From positions 68,415-132,414 of the forward strand of contig OX246691.1 of NCBI GenBank assembly GCA_945909635.1: DNA of 64,000 nt, given 5' to 3'. Positions 58,524-64,000 of the stretch are shown piece by piece. The position numbers were made by a program, and so were the translations under genes. Origin of the DNA: Clostridioides difficile_A (GTDB taxonomy: Bacteria; Bacillota; Clostridia; Peptostreptococcales; Peptostreptococcaceae). The stretch's first letter is position 1. Every line of letters begins with the position of its first letter. The notes beneath the pieces are model-generated. The model saw only the letters and a list, made by a program, of their open reading frames with translations. It did not search any database and was not told the DNA's origin.

Positions 58524-60704
58524 ATGCAAAAATGGAAGATGAATGAGATGCAAGAAAACATTTGGAACAATAAATACAGAAACCAAAAAGAAACTTTTGA
58601 TAATTGGATTGACAGAATCTCAAATGGAAATGAGGACATAAAAAGATTAATTATAGATAAGAAATTCTTATTTGGAGGGAGAATATTAGCTAATCGAGGA
58701 TTATATAAAGATGGCAGAAAGATAACTTACTCAAATTGTTATGTTCTACCCACAAATGATTCTATTGAAGATATATATCAAACATGTAGTGATTTAGCTA
58801 GGACATTTAGCTATGGTGGAGGAGTAGGAATTGATATATCTAAATTAAGACCTAGAGGAGCAAAAGTAAATAATTCAGCCAAGTCTACAACTGGGGCAGT
58901 TTCCTTTATGGATACATATTCTTTAGTCGCTGAGACAATAGGACAGAGTGGTCGTAGAGCAGCTCTTATGATATCTCTTGATGTAAAACATCCAGATATT
59001 GAAGAATTCATAGATATTAAAACGGATTTAAACAAAATTACTAAAGCAAATATATCTGTAAAAATAACAGATGAATTTATGCAAAAAGCTACAGGAATAG
59101 ATTCAAATCCAATGTATAATTGTTCTTTTACAAGAAAAGATACTGGAGAAATTATAACTAAGGAAATAAATGCTAAAGAACTATTTAATAAATTATGTGA
59201 AAATAATTGGAATTATGCAGAGCCAGGAATTTTATTTTGGGACAAAATAAATAATTATAATTTATTGAGTGAAGATGATGAGTTTGAATATGCAGGTGTA
59301 AATCCCTGCGCCGAGGAGCCGCTTCCAGCAGGTGGTAGTTGTCTTTTAGGTTCATTTAATTTAAGCGAATATGTTAAAGAAGATAAAACTTTTAATTATA
59401 ATGATTTTAGAAAAGATATAAAAGCAGTAGTAAAGGCAATGAATGATGTTTTAGATGAAGGCTTACCTTTGCATCCATTAAAAATCCAAAGAGACACAGT
59501 TAGAGATTATAGACAAATAGGAATTGGAGTTATGGGAATAGCTGATATGCTTATAAAAATGAATGTAAGATATGGTTCAGAAATGGCTATTGAATTATGT
59601 AATGTGATAGGTAAATGTTTAGCAGATGAAACACTAAAACAATCAGCCTTATTATCAAAAAAATATGGAACATACCCAAAATACAAAGAATGTATTTTAA
59701 AATCAGAATTTATTCAGGAAAATGCATCTCATGAAACACTAGAATTAATCGAAAAATATGGTCTTAGAAATTCACAACTTTTAACAATAGCTCCTACTGG
59801 AAGTATATCAACTATGTTAGGAATATCTGGAGGAATAGAACCAATCTTTGCATTTTCTTATACTAGAAAAACAGAAAGTCTGCATGATAAAGAAAAATAT
59901 TATAAAGTTTACACACCTATAGTTAAAAAATATATGAAAGAAAATAACATTGAAGATGAAAAAGCACTTCCTAATTATTTTGTATCAGCAACAATGTTAA
60001 CACCAAGAGAACGTATTTTAATGCAGTCAGCATTTCAAAAACATATAGATGCAAGTATTTCATCTACTGTAAATTTACCATATGAAGCAACAATTGAACA
60101 AATTAAAGAATTATATTCATTGGCATGGGTTAATGGATTAAAAGGATTAACGATATATAGAGCTGGATGTAAGCGTGAAGGAGTTCTTACAACCAATAAT
60201 ATCAATAATATGAAAGAATTAAAAAGAGGAGATTGGAAACCTATAGCAAGTGATTCATCTTTATCTAAAATAAAACTACATATTGGTTGTGGGAAATTAG
60301 TTTTGTTTATATCTTATTCTGAAAAAGAAAAAAGCATACAAGAACTATATGTAAAAAAAGCTGGTTCAGGTGGATGTGAAAAACTTCTTGAATCTACTAC
60401 AATCGCAATGTCTGGAATACTTAGGTTAGGAGGAACTTTAGATAATATAGAAAAGGCTTTAGAAGGGGTAAACACTTGTCCTAGTTTTGCTGCAAGTAGA
60501 GCAAAAGGTAATATTTTAGATAGAGGTAACCATTGCGGCATAACTATTTTAAATGCTATAAAAGATTTTCTTAAAGAAAAACAAGGAGAAAAAGTGGAAG
60601 AATCTAAAGAATTTAAGCCAAAATGCCCTGAATGTGGGTTAGAAATCCAAATGATGGAAGGATGCATGACTTGTCCAGACTGTGGGTGGAGTAAATGTAA
60701 TTAA
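58524..60704 (+). CDS. nrdJ: Class II (adenosylcobalamin-dependent) ribonucleotide reductase, 726 aa
   Basis: Start at ATG 58524 behind AGAGGTG. Converts ribonucleotides to deoxyribonucleotides. Motifs: YSNCYVLP with Cys72, FSYGGGVGIDISKLRP, ETIGQSGRRAALM, the catalytic VNPCAEEPLP (Asn260, Cys262, Glu264), SCLLGSFNL with the partner cysteine at about 273, and 'LLTIAPTGSISTMLGISGG'. The C-terminal CPECG ... CPDCGWSKC serves reducing-cysteine or zinc roles. Length and C-terminal tail agree with NrdJ. Class II enzymes need no oxygen, fitting an anaerobic host; B12 must come from the host. Confidence 0.9.
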   Translation: MQKWKMNEMQENIWNNKYRNQKETFDNWIDRISNGNEDIKRLIIDKKFLFGGRILANRGLYKDGRKITYSNCYVLPTNDSIEDIYQTCSDLARTFSYGGGVGIDISKLRPRGAKVNNSAKSTTGAVSFMDTYSLVAETIGQSGRRAALMISLDVKHPDIEEFIDIKTDLNKITKANISVKITDEFMQKATGIDSNPMYNCSFTRKDTGEIITKEINAKELFNKLCENNWNYAEPGILFWDKINNYNLLSEDDEFEYAGVNPCAEEPLPAGGSCLLGSFNLSEYVKEDKTFNYNDFRKDIKAVVKAMNDVLDEGLPLHPLKIQRDTVRDYRQIGIGVMGIADMLIKMNVRYGSEMAIELCNVIGKCLADETLKQSALLSKKYGTYPKYKECILKSEFIQENASHETLELIEKYGLRNSQLLTIAPTGSISTMLGISGGIEPIFAFSYTRKTESLHDKEKYYKVYTPIVKKYMKENNIEDEKALPNYFVSATMLTPRERILMQSAFQKHIDASISSTVNLPYEATIEQIKELYSLAWVNGLKGLTIYRAGCKREGVLTTNNINNMKELKRGDWKPIASDSSLSKIKLHIGCGKLVLFISYSEKEKSIQELYVKKAGSGGCEKLLESTTIAMSGILRLGGTLDNIEKALEGVNTCPSFAASRAKGNILDRGNHCGITILNAIKDFLKEKQGEKVEESKEFKPKCPECGLEIQMMEGCMTCPDCGWSKCN

Positions 60705-60707
60705 TTG

Positions 60708-60727
60708 AGAGGGAATATTCCCTCTTT
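60708..60727 (+). terminator. Short palindromic terminator after nrdJ
   Basis: AGAGGGAATATTCCCTCT (60708-60725) then T; the stem begins 4 bases after the stop codon. Confidence 0.7.
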
Positions 60728-60740
60728 GGAGGTGAGTTAA

Positions 60741-61115
60741 ATGGAATTTAGTGAACAAATTATAAAAATTTTAGATAATTTAAGTGATAAAGTTGGGATG
60801 ACTATCGATTGGTCTAATACTAATGTAATTCCATATTTACAAACACTAACTACCAGATATATTAATTATGAGATAACTACAAGTATATTTTGGATAATTA
60901 TAGGTGTGATTGGAGTAATTCTTGGCATTTTATTAATTTATTTAAATCGGAAATTAGATGAAAATGACTTTATAATATTCATAGCTGTTGGGTCATTAAT
61001 TATAGTACCTTCTATTGCTTTTATAATTATGCAATCGATAGATATAATAACTGCAAAGACATTTCCAGAAAAATTTATACTTAATTATTTACTAGAAATA
61101 AAAAAATATATTTAG
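60741..61115 (+). CDS. Membrane protein with two helices, 124 aa
   Basis: GGAGGTG site. An amphipathic N-terminal region with 'TIDWSNTNVIPYLQTLTTRY', then two membrane helices (IFWIIIGVIGVILGILLIYL and FIIFIAVGSLIIVPSIAFII). This arrangement is common in a phage membrane-protein family of unknown function; a holin-like role is possible but unsupported. Confidence 0.7.
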   Translation: MEFSEQIIKILDNLSDKVGMTIDWSNTNVIPYLQTLTTRYINYEITTSIFWIIIGVIGVILGILLIYLNRKLDENDFIIFIAVGSLIIVPSIAFIIMQSIDIITAKTFPEKFILNYLLEIKKYI

Positions 61116-61127
61116 AATGTGATTGTT

Positions 61128-61295
61128 ATGACCAAAGAAGAATTTACTACTAAATTTCTTAAAGAGCAACAGAGGAGAAGAAAGACATTAGAATATGATA
61201 TTATAAATTTTAAACCTGAAATTAGATTTAAAGCGTGGCAAAAATATAAAAAAGATAAAGGAGAGATATTATGCCTGCATATTATCCTTTTATAA
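61128..61295 (+). CDS. Small basic protein, 55 aa
   Basis: ATG at 61128 with a weak GTGATTG site. Basic helical sequence (FLKEQQRRRKTLEYDIINFK). Overlaps the next gene by 25 bases. Coding status moderate. Confidence 0.5.
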   Translation: MTKEEFTTKFLKEQQRRRKTLEYDIINFKPEIRFKAWQKYKKDKGEILCLHIILL

Positions 61296-61516
61296 GTTAT
61301 GAAAATAAAGTGAAATTACTTATAGTCTATCCAGATGATTATTATGAGTATTCTTCAGAAAGATTTAAATATGATGAAGATGGGAGAAAAATAGTATTTT
61401 TTTCAGAAGAAGAAGGTATTAAATGGTTAATTGAAAATATTAAAGCAGATAAAATAGACCCAGAATATAATATTGATTCTAATAATTCTTATTTATGGGA
61501 AGAATTTATGAAATAA
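61271..61516 (+). CDS. Hypothetical protein, 81 aa
   Basis: AAAGGAGAG site. Acidic and tyrosine-rich (YPDDYYEYSSERFKYDED). No motif recognised. Confidence 0.66.
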   Translation: MPAYYPFISYENKVKLLIVYPDDYYEYSSERFKYDEDGRKIVFFSEEEGIKWLIENIKADKIDPEYNIDSNNSYLWEEFMK

Positions 61517-61562
61517 AATATGTGTTTTAATATGATTTATAATAATAAAGTGAGGTGATATT

Positions 61563-62369
61563 ATGTTGAATCTCTTCAATACAAAATATGGTAGGAATGT
61601 AAAAATAACTGAAAAAGAACCACCACCACCCCCTCCTAAACAACCAAGATATAATAGAGATAATATACAATATGATAAAGAAATAGAAAGAAAACGATTA
61701 GATACTGAGAGATTAAGGATAGAATTAGAAAAAGAGAAAAAGAAGTCAGAAGAAGATGAATGGGTTTGGGTTGAAGGATATAAAGGTACAGATGAAAATA
61801 TGAAATGTAGAGATTTTCAGTATAAACTAAATAAAACTTATAGCATGGATGGAGATGATGTTGATACATGTGAATATGGTTTTCATTTATGCTTAGATTT
61901 AGAGGATGTATTTGGTTATTATGATTTGAATTTAAGCAATAGATTTTTTAAAGTAAAAGCTCTGGTTAAAAAAGTTGACAAAAATAAATATGGGGAACTG
62001 AGTAGACCCCCATCTGGATTTTCAGGTATTTGTAAAATAAATAAAATAGTTTCTAAAGAGATAATATTTTTTAAAGAATTAACTTTTGATGAATTAAAAA
62101 TACATATACAAAGGATTTTTCCTAGAATAAATACTAAATTTGAATGGTATGCCTTAAGTAAATTAGGAGTACAAGAATATTATCATAGAATGTTTATGAA
62201 TCAAATGAAAAAGATTAGATTTTCAGACACATTTTCTCAATTATTATTTGATAAATGTCTTAATTATCATGAAATATCAGAAATTCTAAATAAAGCAATA
62301 GCATATTCAAAAGAAAATTTATCTAAAGATATGCTAGTTTATTTACTTGTGAAGGAAGTATGCCGATGA
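61563..62369 (+). CDS. DUF7666-like protein with proline-rich linker and coiled coil, 268 aa
   Basis: GAGGTG site. N-terminal proline run (EKEPPPPPPKQPRY), a charged helix (DTERLRIELEKEKKK), then from about residue 70 the DUF7666-type domain 'EGYKGTDENMKCRDFQYKLN', 'CEYGFHLCLDLEDVFGYYDL' and 'NRFFKVKALV'. This domain occurs in phage proteins, often with pentapeptide repeats; function unknown. A helical C terminus follows. Confidence 0.65.
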   Translation: MLNLFNTKYGRNVKITEKEPPPPPPKQPRYNRDNIQYDKEIERKRLDTERLRIELEKEKKKSEEDEWVWVEGYKGTDENMKCRDFQYKLNKTYSMDGDDVDTCEYGFHLCLDLEDVFGYYDLNLSNRFFKVKALVKKVDKNKYGELSRPPSGFSGICKINKIVSKEIIFFKELTFDELKIHIQRIFPRINTKFEWYALSKLGVQEYYHRMFMNQMKKIRFSDTFSQLLFDKCLNYHEISEILNKAIAYSKENLSKDMLVYLLVKEVCR

Positions 62370-62521
62370 TAGCAATTGAACTATCAATATTCATAGTTAT
62401 TATTATATCAATAATAACTATATTTATAAGTTGCTTGTATATTCTAATTACTATAATACCTGAAATAATATATGAATTAAAAGATATTATTGATAAAATT
62501 AATAACAAATTAAAAAGTTAG
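62366..62521 (+). CDS. Small membrane protein, 51 aa
   Basis: ATG overlaps the upstream stop (ATGA). A long hydrophobic helix (ELSIFIVIIISIITIFISCL) followed by a charged cytoplasmic helix. Ribosome site GGAAG. Unknown function. Confidence 0.58.
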   Translation: MIAIELSIFIVIIISIITIFISCLYILITIIPEIIYELKDIIDKINNKLKS

Positions 62522-62547
62522 TTTTAATAAGAATGGAGAGTGTTTAA

Positions 62548-62931
62548 ATGAATATACCAAAAGAAGTAAAAGTAGGGGGATTATTCTATAAAATAGAAGA
62601 AACAAAAGAACCTATTCTAGTAAATAATCAGTTATGTTATGGATTAGCTGACTATGGAAGTGAAACAATTAAATTATCTACCAATTTACAATCACAAAGA
62701 GTGAAAGAATCTACATTTTTACATGAGCTATTTCATTGTATATTTAGAGATAGATGCATAGAAAGTGAAGATGAAGAATATTTAGTAGATGTATTAAGTA
62801 AAGGACTACATCAAGTAATTATAGATAATCCAGAAATATTTAAATGTAAAAAAAAGGTGAATTGTAATCCAATCACTTATCTTTCAAACTCTCTTAATAA
62901 ACTAGACTCTATAGAATTAAGAGGAATGTAA
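62548..62931 (+). CDS. Zinc metallopeptidase-like (HExxH) protein, 127 aa
   Basis: GGAGAG site. 'ESTFLHELFHCIFRDR' holds the HExxH zinc motif (HELFH) in a helix, as in ImmA/IrrE- and SprT-like phage peptidases. Small size and position next to nucleotide kinase and resolvase are typical of phage operons. It may cleave a repressor or be a structural metalloprotein; no adjacent repressor is seen. Confidence 0.65.
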   Translation: MNIPKEVKVGGLFYKIEETKEPILVNNQLCYGLADYGSETIKLSTNLQSQRVKESTFLHELFHCIFRDRCIESEDEEYLVDVLSKGLHQVIIDNPEIFKCKKKVNCNPITYLSNSLNKLDSIELRGM

Positions 62932-63503
62932 TGAATAAAATATTTGTATTTTTAGGATACTCAGGTTCTGGTAAAGATAGTATAGTAAGTGAAATTTCAA
63001 AGCAATTCAATATTCCAATTCTAACATCCCACACAACAAGACCTCCTCGTAATTACTTAGAAATCATCAATAAAGCATATTATTTTGTAGATAATAATTT
63101 CTTTAAGGAAGAAAAAAGTAACTTTGTTGAAATGAGAGAATATACAGTCCATGATGGTAGCACTTGGTTATATGGTATACATAAATCTGAATTAGAGAAC
63201 AAAAGATATGCTTTGACTATAGTAGATGCAAGTGGATATAAAGCACTAGAAAAATATTTTATGGGAACAAAAACTAAGTTAGTACCATTTTTTATAAATA
63301 CAGATGAAGATACATTAAGGAAAAGGCTTATAGACAGAGGGGATAATCCTAAAGAAATTGAGAGAAGATTAGAAGATGATAAGCTTAAATTTAATGATTT
63401 TCTAAATAACGAAATTTATATTGTAGTGCCAAACAATTCAGACCTAACCAATGCTATAGAACAGGTTAAAATACATATGAAAGAGGGAATTCAATGGTCT
63501 TAG
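62931..63503 (+). CDS. Guanylate kinase-like nucleotide kinase, 190 aa
   Basis: Starts at the stop of the previous gene (ATG overlaps TAATG). P-loop GYSGSGKDS near residue 9, then 'ILTSHTTRPPRNY' (the TTRxxR nucleotide-binding element), 'YYFVDNNFFKEEKSNFVE' and 'YGIHKSELE' of guanylate kinases. Phosphorylates (d)GMP to supply deoxynucleotide precursors, consistent with the nearby reductase. Close to the family length. Confidence 0.8.
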   Translation: MNKIFVFLGYSGSGKDSIVSEISKQFNIPILTSHTTRPPRNYLEIINKAYYFVDNNFFKEEKSNFVEMREYTVHDGSTWLYGIHKSELENKRYALTIVDASGYKALEKYFMGTKTKLVPFFINTDEDTLRKRLIDRGDNPKEIERRLEDDKLKFNDFLNNEIYIVVPNNSDLTNAIEQVKIHMKEGIQWS

Positions 63504-63985
63504 CTTTAGATGTATCAATGTCCTCAACTGGATGGGCAGTTATAAATAGAAATAAAAAAGTATTAGAATATGGAAAAATAACAACCAAAAAGGATAAATT
63601 CAAGTCTGAAGATGAGCGAATGTGCTATATCTGTAATACTATTCAAGAGTTAATTATAACTTATAATATTCAAATAGTCTTAGTTGAAGACCAATTCACT
63701 TCCAGAAATTCTAAAACAATTCTTAGTTTAAGAAAACTCTTAGGAGCAATAATGAGAACTGTTAAATTAAATAATATAGAGATTGGATATATGTATCCAG
63801 CATCTATTAGAAAATATCTTATGAATAGTGGCAAAGCTAAAAAAGAAGAAGTGGCCACATATATAAGAGAAAATATTATTGATATTGGAGAGTACATTGA
63901 TAGGACTTGTAAGGCTAAAACAAGTGATATATATGATGCTATATCACTTGGAATAGCATATTTAAATAAAATAAATTTTAAATAA
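63494..63985 (+). CDS. RuvC-like Holliday-junction resolvase, 163 aa
   Basis: ATG overlaps the kinase end by 10 bases. RNase H-fold with the four acidic positions: LALDVSMSSTGWAVI (first D), 'IVLVEDQFTS' (E), and 'KTSDIYDAISLGIAYL' (two D). Cuts branched recombination or replication intermediates before packaging or segregation. Length is that of RuvC. Confidence 0.8.
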   Translation: MVLALDVSMSSTGWAVINRNKKVLEYGKITTKKDKFKSEDERMCYICNTIQELIITYNIQIVLVEDQFTSRNSKTILSLRKLLGAIMRTVKLNNIEIGYMYPASIRKYLMNSGKAKKEEVATYIRENIIDIGEYIDRTCKAKTSDIYDAISLGIAYLNKINFK

Positions 63986-63988
63986 AAG

Positions 63989-64000
63989 GAGAAGTAATTA
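63989..64000 (+). promoter_or_regulatory. Ribosome binding site of a gene cut by the right edge
   Basis: AGGAGAAGTAAT at the very end follows RuvC; a start codon is expected just outside the window, so the operon continues to the right. Confidence 0.5.

Noticed and set aside
1..64000. tRNA or rRNA genes
   Set aside because: No cloverleaf-like segment with a GGTTCGAATC-type T-arm and CCA end, and no rRNA-like GC-rich block was noticed by eye; a tRNA scan would be decisive.
1..64000. Insertion sequences or transposases
   Set aside because: No transposase-like protein and no terminal inverted repeats with target duplications were found; only the NUMOD1 domain at 19259 hints at a lost homing element.

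Overview
The window is very AT-rich and reads as part of a large extrachromosomal phage or phage-plasmid of a low-GC Clostridia host (Clostridium, Clostridioides or a relative). Genes are short and densely packed behind strong AGGAGG-type ribosome binding sites. TTG and GTG starts are common and hypothetical proteins dominate. Plasmid functions (Rep-like proteins, an origin-like region and an actin-type ParM/ParR partition pair) sit beside phage functions: repressors, tyrosine recombinases, a complete replisome and nucleotide metabolism. I see no capsid, tail or terminase gene. If the element is a phage, those genes lie outside the window, perhaps beyond the left edge where a leftward operon begins. 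The host assignment is inferred from base composition and gene families, not from a database match.

Layout. 1-515: start of a leftward operon. 630-1974: its promoter, an origin-like region with DnaA-box-like sites and four palindromic elements, then two Rep-like winged-helix genes. 1979-3316: leftward parM-parR. 3395-4800: long gene-free stretch with direct repeats and hairpins (candidate centromere and/or RNA). 4802-7608: switch-like region with duplicated coiled-coil and Xre-type genes, a possible small membrane toxin, a divergent cI-like repressor with two palindromic operators, and a consensus promoter that opens onto about 400 bases with no gene. 7641-13516: promoter and operon with a polyvalent-type protein, a pentapeptide-repeat protein and small exported proteins. 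13787-14916: secreted toxin-like protein with an overlapping immunity-like gene. 15314-18569: regulation and recombination block (DNA-binding protein, tyrosine recombinase, catalytically degenerate MrpR-like recombinase homologue, SOS-controlled gene). 18714-44472: long run of mostly small rightward genes, including an amidoligase-like protein, an RNA-repair set (nucleotidyltransferase, KptA, RtcB), a DNA methyltransferase, a PcfJ-like protein, a 3D-domain cell-wall protein and a ThyX-like protein. 44691-63985: replication and nucleotide metabolism (SSB-like, Sak4-like ATPase, DnaB-like helicase, primase, PD-(D/E)XK nuclease, C-family DNA polymerase, RecD2-like helicase, DGQHR protein, B12-dependent ribonucleotide reductase, Gmk-like kinase, RuvC-like resolvase).

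Regulation. A 15-base motif, ACAACTAAATAAAAT or TAAACTAAATAAAAT, occurs about 12 times and only between genes. It brackets or overlaps good sigma-A-type promoters ahead of the left operon, the recombinase, gene 26564, the SSB-like gene and the ribonucleotide reductase. This suggests one element-encoded regulator controls several operons. Separate candidate operators serve the cI-like repressor, the coiled-coil genes and the MrpR-like gene. A LexA-type box precedes gene 18231, suggesting that DNA damage feeds into the switch region.
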